Positions 14,574 through 20,328 of a stretch of 20,639 nt of DNA are shown here, in pieces. Below the pieces are notes generated by a model. That model made no database searches. It worked only from the letters and a program-made list of their open reading frames with translations, and was not told the origin of the DNA. Origin of the DNA: Candidatus Altarchaeota archaeon (GTDB taxonomy: Archaea; Altiarchaeota; Altiarchaeia; IMC4; SCGC-AAA252-I15); NCBI GenBank assembly GCA_026394745.1, contig JAPKXP010000167.1:1-20639 (forward strand). The letters are read 5' to 3'. The position numbers and the translations under genes are program-made. Positions within the stretch are counted from its first letter, which is position 1. The number at the start of each line of letters is the position of its first letter.

Positions 14574-15064
14574 GCAAGCAGCCTCGCCATCACGATAGTG
14601 TCGTGGAATCTGCCGTCGATTATGAAAGAATTCTTTTTCCTGCCTTCCTCCCTGAAACCGTGCTTTACATAAAGCCTTCTCGCGCGCCTGTTGTCTGCCA
14701 CAACCTCGAACTCAATCCTCTTAATGCCTCTCTTCCTGCCTTCATTGACTATGTAATCTATCGCCCTGCCGCCTACTCCAACACCCCAATACCATTTTCC
14801 GATGCTTATGCCGAACTCCGCGACGTGAGCCTGCTTCGAGTCCTTCTTCCTCGGCCGAAGACACACCGAGCCTGCAACCTCCCCATCAACGATAATGGAA
14901 TACAGCATGTTGCCTCCCTCCCCGCCGTCCTCGTAGAACTCGCGCGTCGACTTCATCGACACCGGAAGAACGAGATTAAGAAACCTGCATACGTCAGGGT
15001 CGTTGACTAATTCGTTCAATCTCCTCAAGTCCTTGACAGAGGTTCTCCTAAAAGAAACATTCAT
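14570..15064 (-). CDS. GNAT-family N-acetyltransferase (RimJ/RimL-like)
   Basis: A 164-residue protein covering a single GNAT domain. Visible are the N-terminal FRRTSVKDLRRLNELVNDPD, the central strand YSIIVDGEVAGSVCLRPR, acetyl-CoA-binding motif A with WYWGVGVGGRAIDYIV, and motif B with DNRRARRLYVKHGFREEG. RimJ/RimL-like enzymes acetylate protein N-termini, amino acids or small molecules; the substrate here is unknown. The stop overlaps the start of the next gene (ATGA). Twelve bases upstream is the stop of a 60-residue ORF, and there is no obvious promoter or Shine-Dalgarno in between. The gene is therefore probably second in an operon beginning near 15268. Confidence 0.9.
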   Translation of the reverse strand: MNVSFRRTSVKDLRRLNELVNDPDVCRFLNLVLPVSMKSTREFYEDGGEGGNMLYSIIVDGEVAGSVCLRPRKKDSKQAHVAEFGISIGKWYWGVGVGGRAIDYIVNEGRKRGIKRIEFEVVADNRRARRLYVKHGFREEGRKKNSFIIDGRFHDTIVMARLLA

Positions 15065-15075
15065 CTTGAACGAGA

Positions 15076-15258
15076 CTACATCTGGATTTTTTTTCTCTTG
15101 TCTAGCTCCTTAGGGCTGACTTTTTCATGAATACCCGAGAAGGACCCTGCCGCCTCCTGAGTCTCTCTTGCTACCGCCTGAGTCTTAATCCTAGCTACTT
15201 CAGCCAACACCCGATCGTTCCTCTGGAATCCCCCCTGCTCCTTATGCCTTGTAGTCAT
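15076..15258 (-). CDS. Small charged protein of unknown function (60 residues)
   Basis: MTTRHKEQGGFQRNDRVLAE... encodes 60 highly charged residues with no hydrophobic segment and no recognised family. It is probably helical or disordered. It is supported as a real gene by a Shine-Dalgarno (GGTGA on the minus strand, 15267-15263) four bases before the ATG and by a TATA-like element further upstream. It also ends 12 bases before the GNAT gene, which otherwise has no promoter of its own. It would be the leading gene of the operon ending in mtnA. The evidence is positional, so this call is moderate. Confidence 0.55.
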   Translation of the reverse strand: MTTRHKEQGGFQRNDRVLAEVARIKTQAVARETQEAAGSFSGIHEKVSPKELDKRKKIQM

Positions 15259-15262
15259 TCAA

Positions 15263-15298
15263 TCACCACTCAATTATACTCAAAAGAATTAATTAAAT
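15263..15298 (-). promoter_or_regulatory. Promoter and ribosome binding site of the leftward mtnA operon
   Basis: On the minus strand TTTAATTAA (15298-15288 region) lies about 25 bases before GGTGA (15267-15263), which is four bases before the ATG at 15258. This would give a short leader of about ten bases with a strong archaeal Shine-Dalgarno. Confidence 0.45.
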
Positions 15299-15314
15299 CC
15301 AAAACATTCGTTGA

Positions 15315-15364
15315 TTTTTATACTGGGGCGTCAAATAACTCAAAACATTTTTCCGGTTGAGGTG
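15315..15364 (+). promoter_or_regulatory. Promoter and ribosome binding site for the 125-residue protein gene
   Basis: TTTTTATACT (15315-15324) is a TATA-like element predicting transcription start near 15344. GAGGTG (15359-15364) is a strong Shine-Dalgarno seven bases before the ATG at 15372. It rules out the in-frame TTG at 15357 as the start, because the site would then lie inside the coding region. Confidence 0.6.
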
Positions 15365-15371
15365 TTTCAAT

Positions 15372-15749
15372 ATGGTAGAAGTTAAGATTAAGGAATTAAG
15401 TTATATCCAGGACATCCCTGTGGACATGCTGCAGGACGCCATCGATGCTGGTGAAGTCAGGAAAGGCAGGACAGTCGGGCTCATGGTCCGCCCGGTCGGC
15501 GTAGTCTCCGACGGCGACGTTCTAATCGAGCTTAAGCTTACTGAAGACGGCCAGGAGGAGCTTGTTAAAGTCGGCGCGATAATCCCCGTCGAATCCTCAG
15601 GAAACGTGTGCGTCCTCAGGCCCGAGTGGAGCATGTACATCGAGCAGCTTAAGGAAGAGGAGAAAATGCAGCTCGAAAACTTCACTGTCGTGGTGAGGGA
15701 GGACAGCCATATTGCGGCAGGCGTAGTCCCTGGCGCCGTCAGCGACTGA
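15372..15749 (+). CDS. Unknown protein (125 residues)
   Basis: Starting at the ATG after a strong Shine-Dalgarno, the gene encodes a 125-residue acidic soluble protein (MVEVKIKELSYIQDIPVDML...). It appears to alternate short helices and strands: a helical start, a beta-rich centre (VGLMVRPVGVVSDGDVLIEL) and a charged helix (MYIEQLKEEEKMQLENF) before the C-terminus. There is no signal peptide, membrane segment or metal motif, and I recognise no family. It shares a divergent intergenic region with the mtnA operon. Its last 11 bp overlap the end of the convergent aldolase gene. Confidence 0.75.
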   Translation: MVEVKIKELSYIQDIPVDMLQDAIDAGEVRKGRTVGLMVRPVGVVSDGDVLIELKLTEDGQEELVKVGAIIPVESSGNVCVLRPEWSMYIEQLKEEEKMQLENFTVVVREDSHIAAGVVPGAVSD

Positions 15750-16302
15750 CTTTCGCGTGGAATTCCACCACGGCTTTCAACGCCGCCTCAAGGCTTTCTG
15801 CCGCTGAAATTATGCCGTGGCCCATTATCGCCACGTAGCTTCCCCCCCTGAGGGCTGCTGCGACCTGTCTAGCCTGGTCTACAGTCCCGTAGTGAGTATG
15901 ATGGTCCGTCAAAGGAATCCCCAGTTCCCGCGCTTTCTCGAGAACCATCTCATCATGAGCGTGGACTACCGCATTATACCCCATGAATTCCCGGTAAACC
16001 ATCCAGTGCATCGGAGTCTCGCTTGACGGCTCACTCGCTCCAACAACCTTTGCAGTCTCGCCGTCGAACGACACGACCTCCACGACATCCTCCGGAGTCA
16101 GCGACCCCTTACTCTTCCCGCCTATCGTGATTAACATCCCCCTCCTAGTCCTCACGCTTATGTTCCCGGCATTCTCAGGAGTCAACCCCATCGAATAAAG
16201 AACCTTTCCAGCAGAGATTATCTTTGCGACAACGCCGGAATCCTCCCTTACGCCCCCGACGAATTCAGTCCGAAACTTCCTGCCAACGTAAAACTCAGCC
16301 AT
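15739..16302 (-). CDS. Class II aldolase/adducin-family protein (fuculose-phosphate aldolase-like)
   Basis: Read from the ATG at 16302, it has 187 residues. GLTPENAGNISVRTRRGMLI (39-58) is the family's phosphate-binding region. SSETPMH carries the catalytic E95, VVHAHDE the zinc ligands H114 and H116, and MGHG the third ligand H162, matching the E-HxH-H set of L-fuculose-1-phosphate aldolase. Related enzymes include methylthioribulose-1-phosphate aldolase (DHAP shunt) and dehydratase (MtnB). With mtnA nearby, cleavage of methylthioribulose- or 5-deoxyribulose-1-phosphate is a reasonable guess. The frame extends to 16377, but the ATG at 16302, four bases after the upstream stop, is the better start. 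The preceding GAGAGG touches the start codon. Confidence 0.87.
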   Translation of the reverse strand: MAEFYVGRKFRTEFVGGVREDSGVVAKIISAGKVLYSMGLTPENAGNISVRTRRGMLITIGGKSKGSLTPEDVVEVVSFDGETAKVVGASEPSSETPMHWMVYREFMGYNAVVHAHDEMVLEKARELGIPLTDHHTHYGTVDQARQVAAALRGGSYVAIMGHGIISAAESLEAALKAVVEFHAKVSR

Positions 16303-16306
16303 CCTC

Positions 16307-16705
16307 TCAAGCCAGCTTATCGACCTTCCTACCAGTATCCTCCCAAAGCACGAACTTCGCCCGGACCCTAACCCCAAAATCGCTCATCACCTTCTGGAGC
16401 TCCGCGGGAAGATTTGCAAAGTCGTCGGGATGAATCTGAATCCGAAGCCCATCGTCCTCAAGGGCGCGCGCCATCTCCTCAGGGCCGTACTTTATGAAAT
16501 TAGGGAACTTAACGAATCTCAACTTCGGCTCAGGCGGCTTCCCCACGGTGTCAGGATGCAGCTTCTCCACAGGACCCCGACGCCCGTACTCTACAAGAGG
16601 TTCATGAGGCTTCTCCACAGGCTGAACCGTAGTCATCCTCTTACGGAAATAATCCAATAAAACCTGCATTCGGCTGCCGTCTATTCCTGATACTGGGTCT
16701 ATCAT
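16307..16705 (-). CDS. Unknown protein (132 residues) co-transcribed with the aldolase
   Basis: MIDPVSGIDGSRMQVLLDYF... encodes 132 residues. A Pro/Glu/Lys-rich segment (about 28-60) separates a short N-terminal helix from a C-terminal region (FIKYGPEEMARALEDDGLRI, then a possible helix and VRVRAKFVLWEDTG strand). It is soluble, with no recognised domain. The ATG sits close to a TATA-like element in the divergent region shared with the S-adenosylhomocysteinase gene. The aldolase start follows four bases after its stop, so the pair is an operon. A link to aldolase function is contextual only. Confidence 0.7.
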   Translation of the reverse strand: MIDPVSGIDGSRMQVLLDYFRKRMTTVQPVEKPHEPLVEYGRRGPVEKLHPDTVGKPPEPKLRFVKFPNFIKYGPEEMARALEDDGLRIQIHPDDFANLPAELQKVMSDFGVRVRAKFVLWEDTGRKVDKLA

Positions 16706-16710
16706 AACTC

Positions 16711-16737
16711 TATATTAATAACTCTTTCATAATATAT
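16711..16737. promoter_or_regulatory. Overlapping divergent promoters for ahcY and the aldolase operon
   Basis: The 41-bp gap holds TATATTAATA (16711-16720), about 30 bases before the ahcY ATG at 16747. It also holds ATATATTATG on the minus strand (16737-16728), about 27 bases before the ATG at 16705. Both transcripts would be nearly leaderless, and their core promoters interlock. Confidence 0.5.
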
Positions 16738-16746
16738 CTCCCTAAA

Positions 16747-17991
16747 ATGAGCCAAGTAAAGGATATCAAGCTCGCCGAGCAGGGCAGGCTGAAGATAGAG
16801 TGGGCTGAAAACCACATGCCCGTGCTGATGAAGATACGGGACGAGTTCTCGAAAAGCAAGCCATTCAAGGGCGTCACCGTAGGCTTCGCACTCCACGTCA
16901 CAAAAGAGACCGCCGTACTAGTCCGCACGCTCATCGCAGGCGGCGCAAAGGTTGCGATAACTGGCTGCAATCCACTCTCGACGCAAGACGACGTGGCAGC
17001 AGCGCTCGCCAAAGAAGGGGTAGAAGTCTACGCCTGGAGGGGCGAGACAACCGAGGAATACTACGCAAACATAAACAAGGTCCTAGACCACAACCCCAAC
17101 ATAACAATCGACGACGGCGCAGACCTCATATTCATGATACACAAGAAAAGGCCGGAACTCCTGAAGAACATCATTGGCGGATGCGAGGAGACGACTACAG
17201 GAATCATAAGACTCAAAGCCATGGAAAAGGACAAGGCGCTCAAATACCCCGTCATGGCAACCAACGACGCCGACACCAAACACATGTTCGACAACCACTA
17301 CGGGACAGGACAATCCACGATAGACGGCATACTACGCTCGACCAACATACTCTTTGCAGGAAAAATGGTGGTCGTCGCAGGATACGGCTGGTGCGGCAGA
17401 GGAGTCGCAAACCGGGCGCGGGGCATGGGATCGCAGGTGATAATCACCGAAGTAGACCCGACGCTCGCACTAAGAGCAGCCATGGACGGCTTCATGGTCA
17501 TGCCGATGGACGACGCAGCCTGCATGGGCGACATCTTCGTCACAGTCACAGGCGACGCCGAAGTCTTGTGCAAGAGGCACTTCCAGAAGATGAAGTCTGG
17601 CGCAGTCCTCGCGAACTCAGGCCACTTCAACGTCGAGATAAACATACCAGAGCTCGAGGAGATATCAAAATCAAAGAAGACGATACGAGACAACGTCGTA
17701 AAGTACGAGCTCAAAGACGGCAGGCACATCTACCTCCTAGCTGAAGGACGCCTAGTCAACCTCGCGGCAGCCGAAGGACACCCGTCCGAGGTCATGGACA
17801 TGAGCTTCGCAAACCAGGCTCTAGCGTGCAAGTACATAAAGGAAAACAAGCTTTCACCCGGCGTCCATGACATACCCAAGGAAGTCGACAAGATGGTCGC
17901 GCGCCTGAAGCTTGAAACCCTGGGCATCCGGATAGACTCCCTAACGCCGAGGCAGAAGAAGTACCTTGAAAGTTGGGAGGAAGGGACGTAA
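16747..17991 (+). CDS. ahcY: Adenosylhomocysteinase
   Basis: A 414-residue NAD-dependent enzyme that splits S-adenosylhomocysteine into adenosine and homocysteine, relieving product inhibition of methyltransferases. Recognisable segments are ENHMPVLMKIRDEF (21-34), TGCNPLSTQDDVAAAL (72-87), IDDGADL (121-127), GGCEETTTG (144-152), NNHYG-like DNHYGTGQST (182-191), the Rossmann glycine motif GYGWCGRG (212-219) and NSGHFNVEI (290-298). The C-terminus ends LTPRQKKYLESWEEG, the shorter form lacking the bacterial/eukaryotic KPxxYRY tail. Some archaeal homologues prefer S-inosylhomocysteine, so the substrate could be either. The start fits a TATA element in the divergent region. Confidence 0.97.
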   Translation: MSQVKDIKLAEQGRLKIEWAENHMPVLMKIRDEFSKSKPFKGVTVGFALHVTKETAVLVRTLIAGGAKVAITGCNPLSTQDDVAAALAKEGVEVYAWRGETTEEYYANINKVLDHNPNITIDDGADLIFMIHKKRPELLKNIIGGCEETTTGIIRLKAMEKDKALKYPVMATNDADTKHMFDNHYGTGQSTIDGILRSTNILFAGKMVVVAGYGWCGRGVANRARGMGSQVIITEVDPTLALRAAMDGFMVMPMDDAACMGDIFVTVTGDAEVLCKRHFQKMKSGAVLANSGHFNVEINIPELEEISKSKKTIRDNVVKYELKDGRHIYLLAEGRLVNLAAAEGHPSEVMDMSFANQALACKYIKENKLSPGVHDIPKEVDKMVARLKLETLGIRIDSLTPRQKKYLESWEEGT

Positions 17992-18024
17992 CCGGTCGAA
18001 ATAAAGTTCTGGGTTTAGCTGACC

Positions 18025-18042
18025 TGTTTTTAAACCAGTTTT
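18025..18042 (+). terminator. T-rich tract after ahcY, possibly also the csl4 promoter
   Basis: TGTTTTTAAACCAGTTTTC has two T-runs downstream of the ahcY stop, suiting archaeal T-tract termination. TTTTTAAA within it could also be the TATA element for csl4, predicting a start near 18056. ATTAATATAA (18044-18053) lies too close to the csl4 ATG to be its TATA box. Confidence 0.35.
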
Positions 18043-18068
18043 CATTAATATAAGGAGTGTGAGAAGGA

Positions 18069-18629
18069 ATGGACAAAGATAAAGTCATGATTGGGGATTA
18101 CATCGGCACAATAGAGGAGTTTCTTCCAGGCGACGGAACCTACTCCGAGGACGGCAAGATTTTCGCAGCCAACATAGGGACGAAGGTGGTCGACAGCCAA
18201 AAGCACGTTGCAATGGTCGAAGGAAAGACGCTCCCTTCGCTTAAAGTAGGCCAAATCGTCTTCGGCGAGGTCGCAACCCTAAAGAAGAACGTAATCAACG
18301 TGATGGTCTCGAAGATTCAAGGCCAGAAGGGCGTCCTGAACGAAAAGACCATGATATACGTCTCCAACATCTCAGAGAATTACGTCGAGAGGCCTGAGGA
18401 CATGTTCGGGATAGGGGACGTCGTGAAGGCGAAGGTCATAAAAATCGAGCCCGGGATGATAGACATCTCGACTAAAGGCGGGATGGGCGTCGTCAAGGCT
18501 TTCTGCAGGCGCTGCAGGAGCGAGCTTCTCCCCTCCGCGAAGTTCAATGGCAAGATGGAGTGCCCGATGTGCGGGCAAATCGAAGTCAGGAAAGTTTCAG
18601 ACGATTACGGTAACGTTAAATTGCAGTAA
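18069..18629 (+). CDS. csl4: Exosome subunit Csl4 (S1 domain and zinc ribbon)
   Basis: A 186-residue RNA-binding cap protein of the archaeal exosome. It has the family N-terminal domain (GDYIGTIEEFLPGDGTYSED, 9-28) and an S1-type central domain (about 58-138). The C-terminal zinc ribbon has C146-x2-C149 and C165-x2-C168. Csl4 and Rrp4 cap the Rrp41-Rrp42 ring and feed RNA into the degradation channel; DnaG also binds the archaeal Csl4. The ATG follows GAGAAGGA, a purine-rich ribosome site. rpo11 follows nine bases later, an arrangement I recall from other archaea, which ties RNA decay to transcription genes. Confidence 0.95.
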   Translation: MDKDKVMIGDYIGTIEEFLPGDGTYSEDGKIFAANIGTKVVDSQKHVAMVEGKTLPSLKVGQIVFGEVATLKKNVINVMVSKIQGQKGVLNEKTMIYVSNISENYVERPEDMFGIGDVVKAKVIKIEPGMIDISTKGGMGVVKAFCRRCRSELLPSAKFNGKMECPMCGQIEVRKVSDDYGNVKLQ

Positions 18630-18638
18630 GGTGGTTTA

Positions 18639-18896
18639 ATGGAGTTTAAGTTTGTTGAGAAGAAGAAGGGCGTTGTTGAGATAGAATTCGACGAGAAGGA
18701 GATTCCAATCTGTCTGGCTTCCACTCTGGTGCGCAACGGCGTTGACGCCTACTGGTATGAGCCTCACCCGCTCATTCCGGGAATCAGGCTTCACGTTAAG
18801 GCCGGCGATGCCATGAAGGAGTTCAAGTCCGCGGTTAAGGATTTGAACGACGAGTGGAGCGGGTTCAAGAAGCTTGTCGAAGGCAAGTCTAAATAG
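18639..18896 (+). CDS. rpo11: DNA-directed RNA polymerase subunit Rpo11 (RpoL)
   Basis: An 85-residue protein matching the small RpoL/Rpb11 family that pairs with Rpo3 to form the assembly platform of archaeal RNA polymerase. Characteristic are the N-terminal strands (VVEIEFDEKEIPICLASTLV), the AYWYEPHPLIPGIRLHV segment (36-52) and a C-terminal helix (AMKEFKSAVKDLNDEWSGF). In most homologues the ICLAS region reads like 'HTLxNLLR'; here it is ICLASTLVRN, a mildly divergent form. A strong Shine-Dalgarno (AGGTGG, 18629-18634) lies four bases before the ATG and overlaps the csl4 stop. Confidence 0.92.
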   Translation: MEFKFVEKKKGVVEIEFDEKEIPICLASTLVRNGVDAYWYEPHPLIPGIRLHVKAGDAMKEFKSAVKDLNDEWSGFKKLVEGKSK

Positions 18897-18915
18897 CGCT
18901 CGAAGGTAAGTTCAA

Positions 18916-19278
18916 ATGAGCTCTGGCCGCGGTGAGAGTAAGGAGTTTCGGCGCATGGTTGAGGATATCATAGTCAGCCCTTTCTTTAAGCGTCATGCGT
19001 CTCACATGCCTGCCACGCTGAAGCTTCATGCTGAGGTTAAGGAGGATAAGGGTCATGTCTTCCTTGAGGCTAGGGTCGATGGTTTTTCGGAGGATGACGT
19101 CAAGGTTGATGCCACTCCCAATACCATAAATGTTGGATTGCGTTTGGGTGAGGGCGGTAGTGATGATGTTTTCATGCATAATTCTTATTGGACTCCTTCG
19201 CCTGTTGACCCTGATGGTTTGAAGGTTGTTCAGAGGGATGGTTTGCTGAAGGTTTCTGTTCCTAAGCGTTTGAAATAA
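18916..19278 (+). CDS. Hsp20/alpha-crystallin-like small heat shock protein
   Basis: A 120-residue protein whose residues ~37-118 read as an alpha-crystallin domain. GHVFLEARVDGFSEDDVKVD (46-65) matches the 'lpG..kedi.v' edge, and SPVDPDGLKVVQRDGLLKVS plus VPK match the C-terminal strands ('G.L.v..PK'). Small Hsps hold unfolding proteins in oligomers. Here the protein stops just after PK, so the C-terminal I-x-I oligomerisation motif is absent and the N-terminal arm is short; it may form only small oligomers. It follows rpo11 by 19 bp with a weak AAGGTAAG ribosome site. Codons end in T or G far more than in the neighbours. Confidence 0.75.
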   Translation: MSSGRGESKEFRRMVEDIIVSPFFKRHASHMPATLKLHAEVKEDKGHVFLEARVDGFSEDDVKVDATPNTINVGLRLGEGGSDDVFMHNSYWTPSPVDPDGLKVVQRDGLLKVSVPKRLK

Positions 19279-19300
19279 TCAGGCTTTGCCTAAAAAGTAG

Positions 19301-19320
19301 CTGTTTTTGTCGACTTTTTG
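19301..19320 (+). terminator. T-tract terminator after the Hsp20-like gene
   Basis: CTGTTTTTGTCGACTTTTTG contains two runs of five T, 23-40 bases after the stop codon. This suits intrinsic archaeal termination. A weak flanking pairing (CTTTGCC at 19284-19290 with GGCAAGG at 19339-19345) has a 48-base loop and is probably not relevant. Confidence 0.5.
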
Positions 19321-19362
19321 TGCAGGAGGGACTTATTGGGCAAGGCTAAATAACCACATCTA

Positions 19363-19396
19363 TTTATATACTAAATAATAGTAATTATAGTATATA
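19363..19396 (+). promoter_or_regulatory. TATA box and palindromic operator-like site before the winged-helix gene
   Basis: TTTATATA (19363-19370) is a TATA box predicting a start near 19392. TATATACTA (19365-19373) and TAGTATATA (19388-19396) are perfect 9-bp inverted repeats with a 14-bp spacer, and another TAGTA lies at 19379-19383. The arms cover the TATA box and the start region, where a bound repressor would block transcription. AGGTGG (19396-19401) is the Shine-Dalgarno, five bases before the ATG at 19407. Confidence 0.6.
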
Positions 19397-19406
19397 GGTG
19401 GTTGGC

Positions 19407-19736
19407 ATGGAAACGCAAGTACTATCAAGCCTCATTCTCCACGAGAAACCGGCCGGCATAATCCTAAGCCTTAAAGGCACTAAAGGAAAATACGCATCAG
19501 TCCTATCCAAAGAAAACGACTGCACATACACCCACACACTCAAGATACTAAACATACTCGAGGAAACCGGCCTCGTCGAATTCAGCAAGGAAGGAAGAAT
19601 AAAATTCATCAAACTAACTGACGCAGGCGAAGACGTCGCCCACGAACTAGAAGGCCTGGTCAGACACCTCGAGAAAGTAGTCAAAAAAGACGACACAAAG
19701 AAAGGCAACCTCGAAATAGAGGCTGATATCCAATGA
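19407..19736 (+). CDS. Winged-helix DNA-binding protein
   Basis: A 109-residue protein. The pattern YTHTLKILNILEETGLVEFS (41-60) followed by GRIKFIKLTDAG (63-74) is a recognition helix plus wing of the MarR/ArsR-like winged-helix type. A C-terminal helix (HELEGLVRHLEKVV) could be a dimer interface. The start is the ATG after AGGTGG; a GTG at 19398 lies inside that ribosome site and is rejected. The stop overlaps the start of the membrane coiled-coil gene as ATGA. An inverted repeat over its own promoter suggests autoregulation. A/C-ending codons dominate, unlike the upstream Hsp20-like gene. Confidence 0.8.
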   Translation: METQVLSSLILHEKPAGIILSLKGTKGKYASVLSKENDCTYTHTLKILNILEETGLVEFSKEGRIKFIKLTDAGEDVAHELEGLVRHLEKVVKKDDTKKGNLEIEADIQ

Positions 19737-20326
19737 CAGGCAAAAGGACACTACCCCTGGCGCTCCTAACACTGCTACTGCTCGCGTCCACCGCAACAGC
19801 CCAAGCTCAATCCACAACCGAAATCATCTACGTGGTAATCGTCGTAATCGCCATAGCCTCAATACTCCACACATACCACCTAACCCAAGCCAAGAACGGC
19901 CTAGAAAACAGACTCAGAACACTGAAGGCAATACTAGACAAGCAGAGGGCGGAAATAGACGAAAACGAGGAAAAGCTAGCAATACAACGCGCTGAAATAG
20001 CCAAGATGATAGACGGAAAAGTCATCAATGAAGCAAAGAAGGCCGAGCAGCTCAAAAAATCTAAGAAGTCGTCCATAGACACCCTACGCATGGAATACTG
20101 GGACCGGCTAGGCCAGCTCGAAGAGCCTTCACCGAAGAAGACTGAAATAGAAAAACTACTCAACGAAAAGAAGGAGATAGAAGGCCTGGTCGAAGCCACG
20201 AAGTCAAAGTACGTAACAGAAGTGATAGACAAGGGCACGTTCAACGAGATAATGGGCGGATACCAAAAGAAGCTCATCGAACTAGAATCACGGCTAGCGA
20301 AGCTAAACGAAGAGAAACCCAAGTGA
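19733..20326 (+). CDS. Membrane-anchored coiled-coil protein
   Basis: A 197-residue protein. MTGKRTLPLALLTLLLLAST is a signal peptide, with likely cleavage after the Ala-rich TAQAQ. IIYVVIVVIAIASILHTYH (31-49) is a membrane helix, after which the rest should be cytoplasmic. Residues ~55-165 are highly charged and coiled-coil-prone. The tail (VTEVIDKGTFNEIMGGYQKK) resembles short SHOCT-like C-terminal motifs of archaeal and bacterial membrane proteins. It overlaps the winged-helix gene start-to-stop (ATGA), so the two are co-translated. A role in sensing or tethering the regulator is possible but unproven. Confidence 0.78.
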   Translation: MTGKRTLPLALLTLLLLASTATAQAQSTTEIIYVVIVVIAIASILHTYHLTQAKNGLENRLRTLKAILDKQRAEIDENEEKLAIQRAEIAKMIDGKVINEAKKAEQLKKSKKSSIDTLRMEYWDRLGQLEEPSPKKTEIEKLLNEKKEIEGLVEATKSKYVTEVIDKGTFNEIMGGYQKKLIELESRLAKLNEEKPK

Positions 20327-20328
20327 AC

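Noticed and set aside
19279..19362. Possible structured RNA or hairpin terminator after the Hsp20-like gene
   Set aside because: The only pairing found is seven bases with a G-T wobble and a 48-base loop; the T-tracts alone explain termination.
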